Assembly (NCBI RefSeq): GCF_031877795.1
Contig: NC_133931.1
Span: 136,624,621-136,688,620, forward strand
DNA: 64,000 nt
Source of the DNA: Strix aluco
Taxonomy: Eukaryota > Chordata > Aves > Strigiformes > Strigidae
Direction: 5' to 3'
This document shows, in pieces, positions 1 to 13,200 of the stretch. Under the pieces are notes generated by a model, which was not told the origin of the DNA, did no database searches, and saw only the letters and a program-made list of their open reading frames with translations. Position 1 is the stretch's first letter, and each line of letters begins with the position of its first letter. The translations under genes and the position numbers were made by a program.

Positions 1-850
1 AAGGCAGAATTCTGTGAAATCCATCCTTGTATTTAAGTGACCTCCTTCAAATTCTTCATGTGATCTAGCCTGAGTGAATTTTCAGAAGAAAATAGTGTGC
101 TAGCTCCTAGCACAGTTACAAATTTCCCTGTGTATAAGTATTCCTCAGTAGTCACTGAGACTAGCATTTATCTGCTTTGTTAGGTATCCCAAGCAACTTC
201 ACTGCAATTGTCAAGAACAGAGGGAGAACGCCTCATTATTTGCAACAGACTTCACTCCAGATAACTAAGTACTCATCCAGTCAAGGTACATACATAATTT
301 CACACTTAGCCTTCTCTTTTTGCTGTTTCTTCAGTTTCACACATTTAACAGATATTTCACAGATCCTCTTCACAATCCCCCACCAAAAACTCAGATGCAC
401 ATGCTCTCCCTGCTCAATATACCGTATAAAATGCAACTGAAAATAATTTTTTCTGCAATATCATGTTAATGTTTTGCAACACAGGAAAGAGTTACACTTC
501 TTTCATGAGAAAAGAGAGAAAAATAGAGTGAATGAAAATAGCCCTTTGTTCATACTTAAATAAGTTTTTAAAATCAGTTACACATAGGGGTAACACATAG
601 TATGCTCACTTGTCCATAGGAAAGCTCAACTTCATTTCTTAATTATTAAAATTAAACTGCAAACTGCATTCTAGATTTTAGAGGATGCGGGAAATAAAAT
701 ATGTGCCCTGGCTGGTTTTTCAAAACATGTGAAAATGTATTCCCACAGCTAAGTAGTTAATGTAACAGATGTCTTATCTCCTCCTAGACTGATTTTTGCT
801 TTGGCTGCTTCCTACTACTGAAAAGCAGAAATACGTATTACGTTTGGTAA

Positions 851-882
851 GCAGTGTGGTATTCAAAGCAGTGTGGTATTCA
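851..882. repeat. Tandem duplication, 17-bp unit, two copies
   Basis: GCAGTGTGGTATTCA occurs at 851-865 and again at 868-882 with no change; the unit spacing is 17 bp. It is probably replication slippage. Confidence 0.85.
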
Positions 883-3800
883 GCTATGATCCTAAGACAG
901 ATTATTTCATCATTGGTTACAACTTTCCCCAGTGCTGTTGTGCCATGATTTTCTCTATTTTTCTTTGGATTTCTTTCTTTTTTACAGTTTGAAATGGAGC
1001 TCACTTTCACATAGTTTGTAGGAGTATCGTATATGTTTTCTTGATATTATCCAGCACTAAAAGTACTCTTTTGGTTTGAGATGCTTGAAGAAAGCAGTCA
1101 TGGAGTGAAGTGGGTGTTCCCCTGTTCTCTGACATTTTAATAAGCTGAGATAAACTTTACAATCATACATGCCTGTTACCTCAACAGGATTCCTCTTGCA
1201 TGGAAGCGATCAGATTCTCTTAAGAGGGAGCCTCCCTTGGATAGGGAACTGACAGTCTGATCAGCAGACTCCATCTCTATATGCAACTGTGACCTCATTC
1301 AAAACCCTTTATGGAACTTATGGCACTGGTGACATTTTGAGAAGTCATGTTTTCTTAATTGTCTCTCATTTTTATACACGTGACTGCTAACAGTCTGGTT
1401 ATTCAATTTTAAGAAGTTTTTTTTTTTTGGTAGACAGGGGGGAAGTCATGGAGGAAACTGATTCATTTAGTTGCTCCGTGTGGGTGTGTGAGCCTATGGA
1501 TTTAAGAAGCTACAAGAGTACAGCAAAATATAGTGGGAGGAGAAATTGCACTGAAGAGTTTGTCAGCTTCAGAAGCGATGGGTGCAGTTTCAGTTCTATA
1601 TTTCTCTATTTGGCTGTATCAGTGAGAACTTGGTATTAAAATGAAAACATGATTTTTCAGTCATTGATGGATTTCTGTCATTTTATCTGATTAACAAATA
1701 AAAGTAACATTTTGTCTATCAAGTGGTTTAACATCTCTGTGATATAAATGTCAAGAAATGGCAGAAATTTTCACTTCTGACCCAATATGCCTGAGTATTT
1801 AACACTGCCAAAAATGGTAAGGATACAACCCCTGTCTAAATTAGATGTATGAATGGACCAAGAGAGTAAGCCTTAAATCATTAATAGGCTGCTTTAGTCT
1901 GAAATATATCCAGGCAAATGTACACTGTGCAATAGCAGGGGTTGTACAAAAGGGAAATGGAGGGGAGGTGTCAGCCACCCTTTTAGAGATGTTTTATAGT
2001 CTGCCAAGAATGCCAAATTGAAATGCCAACACCAAAACAAAGATGTTTTGCTGCAGTATAGCAGACCTCAGTGTCAACATGGCAGCACTGAATGCAAAAT
2101 TGCCTTGAAATGTTTTCCGTTCAGTCTACATCCACTCAAGTATAAATTTTAAATTAACAATAATAAACACCCTGGTCTCCCCATCCCAAGCACTGGCAAC
2201 ACATATTCTTTTAAACATAGCTTTAAAGAAGGAAATTTTAGAGACAAATGCTACTCTTTCTTGCCAAGTCTTGCTAAACTGGGACTAATGAGAGCTATTG
2301 CTGATCCCTGACTCTGTCAAGAAAAGAGGGGAGAATTCCCTCAATACTAAGGTCAGCTTCTAGCTTATGAGGCGAGGTCTGAACTTCTCCCCCAGGAAGC
2401 TGATGAAGTTCCCAGCAGAGGGAGCTTGCCTGGGTGATAAGGGAGATAAACCAGGTTTCTGGACTATAAAGGATTCTGTCTGCAGGAAACATCTCTCAGA
2501 CACCAGCTAAGGGTAGTTTCTTCTCTCTGTGAGGTGTAAATAGACTCTTAGCTTTCACTGGGGACCACAGTGGCTTTTGGCACAAGCTAAATCTGACAAC
2601 TTGAAAGTAGCAAAAAGCTCTGCTCTCTGTATCCTTTGACCTGGCTCTTAACACAGCAATGTCCCAAGGCAAAATTCATTATTTCTTTGCCACTAGTAAA
2701 TGTTTTCATTTCAAAGGCAGCTTGGAGGTCCTTCAACCTGTACAGAGACTGTGGATTTGGAGAATGGCTGAAGAAGACTGTCTTCCCACACTTGCCTTTT
2801 GTTTTGATTTTTATGTTTGTTGTATATGTGAAGCCACCAACTTGTAATCAGACAAAACAGAAACACCACCTCTTTTTTGTCAGATAGGTGGACTTCTAAG
2901 ATGAACATTAATACCTATTCAGTACAAACATGCAAGAGAATGTTAATGTGCTAATGTTCAGTAGTAGCTGATGAACATAGTAAGACTTTCCATGAGGCTT
3001 TCTATGAGAGGCTGGCCAAAGAAAACACAAGTGATCATTTGGTTAAGAGGCTAACACTAAAATCAGAGGCTAAGCTGAAGAAAGAACTGGAAAGCAAAAG
3101 GCTAGAGAACCTGCTTTTGCTAAAGGCCAGAGGAGTCTTGCAGACTCATTTGGTAGGTCATAGTTACATGTGCATCACTCTGTACAGCATGGTAGGGTAA
3201 GACACCCAAGATGAACGTGGCCACAGGATTTACAAAAGGGAATTGTGGATCTAGTCTGGTGCCCTAGGTCAAAGGTTCTCTAACAGAGATTTAGGAGTTC
3301 ACAGTTAAAAGCAGGTCAGGCTCTGTAAATTTTTAGTGCCTGCAGTTAGGGAAAATATAAGGTCATGTTTTCGATTTACAATTTGTTCCTTGCAGTCTGG
3401 CATTGCTGATGATACTTAAGTAATGGTTCTTAGAATAATTTACTCATCATGCTCAGATTTGGCTCAAGACTTCTTTTGTGTTTGTATACATTTAGAGTCA
3501 CCCATGTCTACAGTTTGTTAATTACAGCTTTTGAATATGTTCTCCTCAGCATCGCAGATATCCTTTTATTTAAAATAACAGTAGGAACATAATAAACAAA
3601 GAGGAAAATAATCAAACACAACTGCCTTTAAGCTGATCCACATCATGCTATATTGGATAACCCATCAAAATAAAAAACACTTAGAAAAGAGTGATTATTT
3701 TATGGCAGTGAAAAGCAAATGCGTTCAACATCTTATTGGAAAGATTAATCAAATTTCATCATGTTGCTGTCTTAATCCCATTATGGCTTAAAGAACTTTA

Positions 3801-6800
3801 GTTTATTCACAGCCTTCTTTCATCTAACACTAGACAAAGCCCTATAATAAATCATTATTCAGAGATGCTTTAATATTGCAGATCCCAGTTCCATGTTTCC
3901 CACTCACCCTGAAAATGGCTCATTTTAAGAACTGATAGGCTAGTATTCATATTTCTAGCAAATTAAAAAAACCTTTTTTTTCTACTTGTCATGTAATTAA
4001 TAATGTATTAATAATCCCAGTTGTTGTTTTTACTGCGAGAGATGTGGTTTTAGCTTATCTGCACACTAAGGCTTTGGAAAATGATACTTAGTTTTGTTCA
4101 GTGATATTCTTAGCAATGCCTCTTTTGTGGTACACCCTTTTCCCAGGAGACTCATATTTTAGCTTTTCCATATTGTTATCAACACAGAATCTTTCTCAGT
4201 CCCCAGAAGGCTTGGTTTTAAGCTACTTGTTTCCAGTTTGTTTTAAATCTTTGCCCATAATATCATTCTGTGTCATACAGAGCATCTATTCACCAGATGC
4301 CAGATGCATAAAGTGTTCTTCATTTGGCTCCTTTCCTCAAAATTACTGATGTCTATGCCAAACTAATTTCTAATTTTTGGACTTCATTGCTGCTGATTGT
4401 TCTGTTTCCTCAGGGCAGTTGTTATTGGAAACAGTCACAGATGTCAGTGACTGCTGTCACAAAACTTTTGAAAAAGTCTCAATATATTCTCTTTCTCATG
4501 TATTTTTCCTGGAACTTCAAAGGGTGAGCAACCAAACCTCAGTAGCAATAGGTAATTGTGGAACCCAGAACTTGCTGCAGAGCCGAAGTGTCATTTTCAT
4601 AATCTACCAGAGCTACATTTCAACAGGTCCTTTTACATCCTAAATGAGATTCTTTAAGCATTTTTTTCCCAGACATTATTTAAAAATATATGATGATGTA
4701 AGTATATTTCATGGAAATTAATTTTGCTTCCCTAGCCTATTAGGCCTCTTCCTGTTTTTTCTTAGAAGATGAAAACATGCATAAAACTACATCACAGTTG
4801 CAAAGTTGCTTCATAGCTGAGGTGTCTTACAGCTGACAGTTTGAGGGCTATCCCAAGTTTTATGAGTTATAGAACTGAAATGTATGAAGGTAGGCCTGCT
4901 TAGTGTAAAATGCTACGCACTACTGAGTCTAGAAGACAAGCTTGATAGTGCAGGAAAAGATACCATTAGTATTATATCGCATTTGTATATACTTACTACA
5001 GTACTGCTTTCAATGACATGATCATGTGCTATATTATTCCATAGCACTCTATGTTTATTCTGACCTCTCAAGAATTACATAAGAAGGAAGATTTAAAGTT
5101 TTTCAGACTACTGTAAATCCTAGAATTTTTACTTTCTTGCTTTACAGTAAGCTAAATTTTATTATATTTTTGTATGTAATAATGGTATATATGACAAAAG
5201 TATCTTTGGTAGTTTACAAAACTACATTCAAGCAGCATGTTAATACTGCTTATCCATTTTCTAGGATTCGTCTTCTCCCTCATTATTCTTTAGGCCTAAA
5301 GCTTCTTTTTCTAACGACCTTGTACCCTACAGCAGATATTTTGCTGATCCTTTTCTCAGAGAAAGAAGAGAACATAAAAGCAACTACTCCCCAGGAGCAC
5401 TATCTGATCTCTTTAAGGGCTTACATTAAGCCTCCCATCTGAAGGATTTTGTGGGAAAGCACCTGAGTGGAGTGAATACTTGTGGTTTGCAGGGAGTAGC
5501 TTTCTCTGGAGAAGTGATGATTACAGCCAGATGCTGGGGAGCCGATTGTCCCTTCCACTGTTCGAGCCACAGGAACAACACAGAAGCACAAAATAAAGGC
5601 CAGAATATCATATTTGACAATATTTACATATGAAAAGACATGCAGAAGCCCCATAGGTGATTTACATACACACCTGTGTTGGGTAAATAATTGAATAATC
5701 CCTAAAATAAGGATCAAGGTACAGGTTGTCAAAACAACCATTGTTCGTTTTCCTTTCTGCATTTCCATTCATTTTACAGGAGATACTCTTCCTGTATTAA
5801 ATATATTTTAGAGTATCTTAGATATTTTTTTATCTGCTACAACCTCTGTCTGGTGACTATACCATACATTAGCATAGGGCTGGATTCTCTAATCTATAAT
5901 CAGCCCTTCCTGTTTCTAACTACTGCAATCAAATAAAGTTCCTTTAGTTTATATGCTGGCTATTCTGCTTTGGGGCCTAGCTTCCTCAATGCTAATGGGA
6001 TGGTTACAGCTGCCCAGTCTTCTCACTGCCAGCCCTGCGAGATTAACTACATTCAATTGTTTTTGACACATATGAGGAGAAAGAGAATTCAGTTTCCTCT
6101 TTGTATTGTTTCTTATTGAAAGAGAATGCTCTTGGGTGGTGGTTAAAGAAATAATGTTGTCCATTTTACACATTTCCTGGCATGACAGACAAGTTAGATG
6201 ACACACTAATTAAGACATTGTATCTGCTGGAGAAACTCCTGACAGTCTTCTGAAATCCATCCTCATTTAGGAAAGTATAGGTCCAGATGTGGGTGTTGGG
6301 GGTTTTTTATTTTTCTTTTTTCCCAAAGTTAAATGTGCATATGATCAGTATTCCTGAGCAGAGGTGCTGTCCTCATGCAGAGCTTTAGAAGGGTCTCCTA
6401 CAAAGCAAAAATGTTAACATTTTACAGTCTCAAAACTATAATAAAGATCATTAAATACAGATAGACTTTAGACATCAGTTTTCATTTTGCATACCAGCTT
6501 CTTTGGTGTGAGTGTTTAAGTTAGAGTCAATAGACATACAGGTATTTTCAAATCTGGATTTGAATGTGCGTAGATCCTGAGTGTTTGAATAGCAGGTTTG
6601 GATGTCAGCCTTCCATCTTTTCCCATCTTTCTAAATAGCTGTTTCATATTGCTGCACCAAAAAATCCCCAAGTCTTTCTTGAAACACCTAAGCTATAGTA
6701 GAAATCTTTTCAAAGTTAGGAAAATACTAGAACTATCACTTTTTATTTTGTACACACCAGCTACAGATAGTTGTTGAATTTCTTGTGAACTGGAATTTCT

Positions 6801-9191
6801 TCTGGACTGGAACATCTTTGTTATTGTCGTTATGATTTTTATTATGTTAAAGGAAAAAGGGAAGTAAACCTAAACTTAGTGGACTTGTCAGCACTGCCAG
6901 TGTGTTTCTGCATGGATTCTGTGTGAAAAAAAAGACAAAGAAATTCTGAGAATAAAGAAGTCTGACAAAGTCCAGGAAACACTTTACCTCACTATTCTTC
7001 CTCTTTTTTTTTTTTTTTTTTTTAAATCTTTGCTTGGTTTCCCTTGTTTTGGTAAAAATAATAAAATGAGCAAATTTATCAAGTTTAATGAAGGAATGAC
7101 TACTTACAGTCACACTCTTGCTTTTTTCTTTTTCCACTCTCCCTTGATAAGCAGTTAAGAGAACTGAAGTCTTACAACAATTACCAGCATTTGTTTGACA
7201 TTACAGTCTCTTTAGATGAAATACAGAAGTATTATGATGGATTCTAAAGTGGGACAGGCAGAATTTTCCCTTAGAAGAAGTAATTCCCCAGCATGGTGGA
7301 AGCCTTTGCTTCTTTTGCTTCAATCCTCAAGACAGTCTTATGCGTGATAGTACCCTTCCACCCTCACGTTGGCCTTAGGACTATATTCTGGTTCATGCCT
7401 TCATTCAATATCTTCCCAAGTCTCTAATGCAAAGAGGGATCCATCTCTCTGCTGCTCTGTCTGGAACAACCTTTAAGCTCAATATTTCCCCTGTATGTTA
7501 GATTTAGTGTCCAGTTGCTATAAAGGCAATAAAAGGAGAGACAACTGGTGTCTTGGTTGGAGATGGGAAGTAGTTGAACTTGGTCACACAGCCTAGTCAA
7601 CTCAAAAGGTCTGCATAGGTTTCTTCTCTTGTGAACTGTGAGGCTCCAGAAGTTTTCCAAAAGTACGAGACAGTATGAGTCAAATATATTTTTCAAACGT
7701 CAGTTCAGCAAGTTGCATAACCATGAAAGCCATACAAATGGGTTTCACTTTTCTGCAGAATAATTCACACATACACACACAAAACCATACAATTACATCA
7801 TGGCATTAAATCCTGAAATGTTCAGATCTGTTCACAGCTCTGGTATTTTCTGTTGTGTAAGACAAAGAAAGGAGGTTAAAAAAAAAAAAAGAAAAGAAAA
7901 GGCAAGCAAATACTGCAGAAGGTGCACTGGAGTAAAAAATATACCTTCATTTCTAATAATCCAAAGTACTATGGCTACCTAGCATAGGCAGCTGATTTTG
8001 TTATGGATATTTGAAATAGTCCTAGTGGAACTGATCTTTTATAGTAGGAGAGGAAATGGGACTCTCAATTTAAGGAAATTTAAGAAAAAGTTTTAGGAAA
8101 AGAAATCCAGATTCAAAAGATATTGTGAATGTATCTTAATAATAGTAGCTATACTCCAAAATAAATGGCTAATTTAACCATATGATATCAATGCAAATAT
8201 TGATCCTCATGGTTAAACAAGGTTTTAAAAATATATTTATACATATAACATCCTTTATCTTTTAAATAAAAGGTTGTCTGCTTTTTCATAGGACATTTGT
8301 TAATATACTCAGAAGTCATGTTGGGTTTAAAAAAAAAGATAAACAGACCTACTGATAGTTTATCTTTTTATGTACTGCATACCAGCTACAGACATAGCCT
8401 TCAGCATTACGATAAAAAGTATGTCAGACCTGTCTTCCTTCCCCCATCTCCCTCCCAGAAAGCATTATTACTGAAGAGTTTTCACAGGTGGGAAGAGAGT
8501 AAGGACTGTTTAAGGGTTGTTATTTTCAAGTCCTTGATAACTTGTTTTAATTAAAATATTTCTAAAACTGCATCGAAGCATTAAGTCTGTGTAGAGCGCA
8601 GTACATTCTGTGCTATGCTGTGGAGTCTTGCAAAAGGAAAAAAAAAAAAAAAAAGCATCCATGCTTTGTAAATATATTTTTAGCGCCTGGAAAGCTCTCT
8701 TGCACAAATAGTTTTCTGTCATGTCATGTGCTGACACCTTTGAAATCTTGCTTGAAGTAGTTTATTGCTTTGTCTAAATTGGGTTATTTGCACATGATGG
8801 TTTATACGATGACAAATTACTCTTCACATGTACAGGACTCCATACAGTTAGGTTTAGCACTGCTATATAAAGCATTAAGCTTATTACACCCAAAAGAATT
8901 AAATTATGCTGAAGCAATTTGATTAGTTGTGTCCAAAGGAAGACACGATTGTAATGAGCTAAAAGCTTGAAGGGAACATTGTTAACATTGTAATACATTG
9001 TAATTAAGAAAAAATTTTGCTTAACTATTTTCATTAAATCTATTTTACCTTTTATTTAGTCCATTTGTTGTTCTTGTAAAAATGTTACTTTACTTCCAGA
9101 TGATTCAAAGCATGAAAGTTGATTGAGCTTTCTAACCTTATTTTAGTGTTTACACACGCTACACACAATCTTCTGTATATTCCATATATAT

Positions 9192-9218
9192 ATCCAACAA
9201 ATTCTGGATTTGTTGGAT
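9192..9218. repeat. Perfect inverted repeat, 11-bp arms, 5-base loop
   Basis: ATCCAACAAAT at 9,192-9,202 and ATTTGTTGGAT at 9,208-9,218 flank TCTGG. The arms are exact reverse complements. No protein or RNA gene is associated. Confidence 0.9.
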
Positions 9219-9670
9219 TTCTTTCAAAATGTTAAATTACAGACACCTTAATTTAAATTTTTTTGAAACATCCAGGTCTGTGTATGAATTGTGGTATGAA
9301 AATTAAATAGCACCTACTCATTTCAGTCTGGCAAACTTAGACTAGTCATGAATGGAAGCTGGTTGATATTTGATTAACACTATTTTTAGTTGAAGCAAAT
9401 GGAAAACCTAGGTACCTCATGGTGGTCTGCTAAATGCCAAAGAAGAAAGAAGACTACTGAAGCAGTGAGGAAACACACTGGGCAAATGAATAGATTCCTG
9501 CAGAAGCAGGGTATTCAAAATCAGCACCTTGCCTTCAGAAGCAGGTAGTGATGCAGTGATGGCAAGTGATGTCTCATCATCTCACAGCACAGCTATTTTC
9601 AGCAAAATATAATTTGATAAGCATTTTCATCTCAGTACAGTTTAGCATACATATGCCTTCGTAAGTTTTA

Positions 9671-9688
9671 ATTCCTCTTAAGAGGAAT
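9671..9688. repeat. 18-bp perfect palindrome
   Basis: ATTCCTCTTAAGAGGAAT is its own reverse complement. It ends 21 bp before the antisense solo LTR. Confidence 0.9.
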
Positions 9689-9709
9689 GATCCTATCAAC
9701 ACAATGGGG

Positions 9710-10259
9710 TGTCGTGGTTTAACCCCAGCTGGTAATTAAGCACCAGACAGCCACTCACTCACTCTCTCTCCAGCAGTAGGATGGGGAGAAAATCGGGGAA
9801 AAAAAAAAGGTAAAACTCATGGGTTGAGATAAAGACAGTTTAATGGGACAGAAAAGGAAGGGAAAATAATAATAATAACAGAATATACAAGTGATGCATA
9901 GTACAATTACTCACCACCCACCGACCAATGCCCAGCGACTCCCCAAGCCACAATGCTCCCTGGCCAACTCTGCCCTGTTTATATACCGGACATGATGTCA
10001 TATGGTATGGAATACCTCTTTGGCTCGTGTGGGTCAGCTATCTTGGCTGTGTGCCTCCCAGCTTTTTGTGGACCCCTAGCCTCTGCTGGCAGGGCAATAT
10101 GAAAAGCTGAAAAGTCCTTGACAGTATAAACACTGCTTGCAACTGCAACAACTGAAACAGCAGTGTGTTATCAACATTATTCTCATCTTAAATCCAAAAC
10201 ACAGCACTATACCAGGTACTAGGAAGAAAATTAACTTTATTCTAACCTAAACCAGGACA
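9710..10259 (-). mobile_element. Solo LTR of an avian endogenous retrovirus, antisense
   Basis: The + strand starts TGTCGTGGTTTAACCCC and ends AAACCAGGACA, giving TG...CA ends over 550 bp. Reading the - strand gives LTR sense: TGTCCTGGTTTAG start, a TATATAAA box (+ strand 9,978-9,985), an ATTAAA poly(A) signal (+ strand 9,839-9,844), then a short U5 ending in CCACGACA. I recognise it as a common neoavian LTR, probably ERVL-like; the class name is from memory. Flanks are TGGGG (9,705-9,709) and AGGGG (10,260-10,264), a 5-bp duplication with one mismatch. No internal viral genes adjoin it, so it is a recombined solo LTR. Confidence 0.88.
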
Positions 10260-13200
10260 AGGGGTCATAAGGATTGCTGCATGATCAGATTAGCCTCTCC
10301 TACTTCATTTCCTCTGAGGCTTAGATAGCTCTATTTGATTTTGGAAACAGTTTGTGTGCTGTTTCCAGGCTACTCTTTCCTTTTTATTGTCATGATATTA
10401 TATTTATTTTTTACTGTCTATTACTTTATTTAGTTATTTTAATATTTATTGGCCCATTCCTACCATATAGTCAGATTCTATGAGGATTACATATCAGCAT
10501 TATATTTTAGGACTTTTCTATCTCTTCATTTTTGTAACTTTTTTTGTAACTAGCTAGTTGTACCATACTTATAACATGGATTTACACTGATATTGATAAT
10601 AATCTCTTTCTTTCTTCAAAAACTGAGGTGAACAAGCACCTATTAATAATAGGGCTGTTTGCAGTATTTCTTCTGAAATCTCAGAGCCATCAGAACTTCA
10701 CCTTAAGACTAAGGCTATGTGGATTTATGAATCTTAACTCACTCCTATAGAGGTTTTCTAATGCTTGCTATGGTGGTCGATAGGACAGATATGGATTTCA
10801 TACCATGGTTGCCCTCTGAAGTTCCTTACAACAACCCCTAAAATCCCACACTTTCTCACTGCCTCTGTCGAGATTGAAACACCTGATTCCTGGAGGTCCT
10901 ATGGGGAGAACTGACAGAGGAGGTTGACTTTGTTTCCCTCCAAGATGAAAATATGGAATGAAAGTGAACAGGCATGATTTAGGGTTTTGCCTACTCAGGG
11001 TTTGTGCAGTATGTTTATGGTTCAGGAACTATTTATTAGCTATTTAAATGAGTGTTGTTGTTATTATTATTAAACATATGCTTACTTGAGGCATAACCAC
11101 TTAAAAGCAATGATTCCTTAAGAACAACATTTCCCTGGGAACTCTTCTCCTGCTTTGCATTGTTTTCCACCCAGTTACGATAGCTCTTCAGGAATAATTT
11201 GGCAACTGGGCATCAATATATTGCTACTGAGTTTTGTTCTCATTACCTGTGTGTGTTAATTGTGTTATTTGTATTTGTAATATAGTATGTTACGGAATGT
11301 AAGGTATTCTGTATTTGTTAGATTTAAGGCAGGGCATTCAGTTTAATTCTGACTTTTCAAGACTCAACTCTTCAGAATATTCAAATCTATTTATTATTAT
11401 GCATATAAATATAATAATAATTATATAAACTGATGCCTATTTATTTCAGCTTGATAGCTTCAAATGGAATAGGTAACACATGGAAAGTGTGCCTGAGAGT
11501 CTATTCAAAATCTGAGCCTGAATTGTATTGGATTCATTGTGCATAGTACTGTATGAACTTGGAGCAAAAAGCAAATTTGAGCCCATTTTGAGTAGAGCTG
11601 GATCCAAGCAGTTTATTTATTATGTGTATGAGATTCACTTATTTCAGCAAATCCACTGAGCACTAATGTTGACTGTTTCAACTGACATTGAAAATAAAAA
11701 AGATTGCAGCATTTTTAAAGTCTGGTTGGAAACCTTAACCCATGCCTAAACAAAGGAATTTTCTTTTCCAAAAGAAACTTGGAGATAAGGAAGTGTTCAT
11801 TTTTCTAGCGAGTCTGAATTACTGTTGTTTCACTTCAACCCAAATTAATAATTTTTCTGATTCTTTCCCACTTTTTTTTTTCCCCCTAGGAAAAAAAAAA
11901 GTCTATATTATAAGAATAGGTCTCAATTTACACACTACACCTGCAATTTTCCATTGAGTTTACAAGTCAATATTATTGATATCTTCTCGTTTCAGCTTCT
12001 GTGTTTGTTTTCTAACACAGTAAGTCACAGTAGGCAGAACTGTATGTAAGCATTGCCATAAGAACTAGTAATAAATAAACGTATTTATTTTAATGACATC
12101 TAATATCACTTTCCATGTATTTAATTCAGACACCTTAGCATTAATTCTTGAAGAATACAGTTTCATTTCAGTAAGAAAGCAATTAAAGAGGCTATTTCTA
12201 CTCCTGGATTTTTCACTTGGTTTGCTCTTGTTGCTTGTTTTGCCCATGCCTTCAAAATTTCCGAAGTTGTGTGTGGTTTCATGAATGTGTCTTTGTGCAG
12301 TGTACAGCTGCAGAAGAAACAAAACACATTCTGATGAAGGGTGATGGAGTTATTTTCAGTGACTAATGTATTTAGCTTTGTGTTGTTGTCTGCCTGTTCA
12401 AGAGCTAAGAGTTAGATAAAGCAATAAAGGAAGAGTTAAAAAATGAGAAAGAAAGGTAAAATAATGATAGTGGTACAATCTTCCCATACCTCTTCAAAGC
12501 TATAGAGAAAAGTGCTTGCACTTTGCGTATATTGGGATAAGAGTGCTTGGAAGGAATACAACATATATAAGTCAGTAATCCTTGGGTCAGCGGAAACCAG
12601 AAATCTCAAGAATCCTTCAAACAGGAGGAAGTTTGAAAAGAAAGGAGAAGCTATCAAAAATGTGCCATTGATATCTGTTCAAAATGACAATGTGATTTTT
12701 TGTTTGTTTTTTTTCCAGTGGTGGGATTTGCTCACAAAGACGATTTATTTATTTGTTACTTTTCCTAAAGGCTTTTTACCTTGCAAAAAGTAATATAAAT
12801 TACTCTGTTTCTAAAGCCCTCTGTCAGCGCAAACATGCCGTGACAAGTTCCCCTAAGGAAAGTCCTGTAGGGTCCAAATCCCAGCTGAAATTCCTGAGTG
12901 AGCCATGCTGAATGTTTGAGACTGTTACCTGATTGCTGGTCGGAGTGACTGGATTGCAGAATATTGACTTGAAAGGTACAAAAGCCTGAGGATCTGTACA
13001 TCTGGCAGTACAGGTGGCTGCTTATCAAACCAAAGAGCACCAGGTTTTTTTTCTGAATCCTATCACTCCTCAGAAAAGTATGATAAAATTGCAAAAGTAC
13101 TCACTGTTGGTTAGCTTCTATTAACTTTACATTCGGTAATATATCTTACTGGATTTCATTTAGACTACCAGGCTGGAGCAGTTTCTAACTGATCCTGCAG

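Larger units (their letters stand above)
1..9709. other. Upstream AT-rich DNA, no gene seen
   Basis: No reading frame exceeds about 115 codons, none resembles a known protein, and none is flanked by convincing splice sites. I see a 17-bp tandem duplication near 851-882, a 20-base T run at 7,004-7,023, short A runs at about 7,865 and 8,640, an 11-bp perfect hairpin (9,192-9,218) and an 18-bp palindrome (9,671-9,688). The rest holds nothing I can name. Confidence 0.7.

Noticed and set aside
5421..5768. 115-codon antisense ORF
   Set aside because: It has no recognisable domain and no exon signals, and is within the length expected by chance.
7863..7905. A-rich tracts here and near 8,640, 27,576, 43,782 and 44,760 as tails of processed pseudogenes
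   Set aside because: No gene-like sequence or target duplications precede them; plain A/T homopolymers are common in this DNA.
12765..13094. 109-codon antisense ORF
   Set aside because: No family similarity, no splice or promoter context; chance length for this composition.
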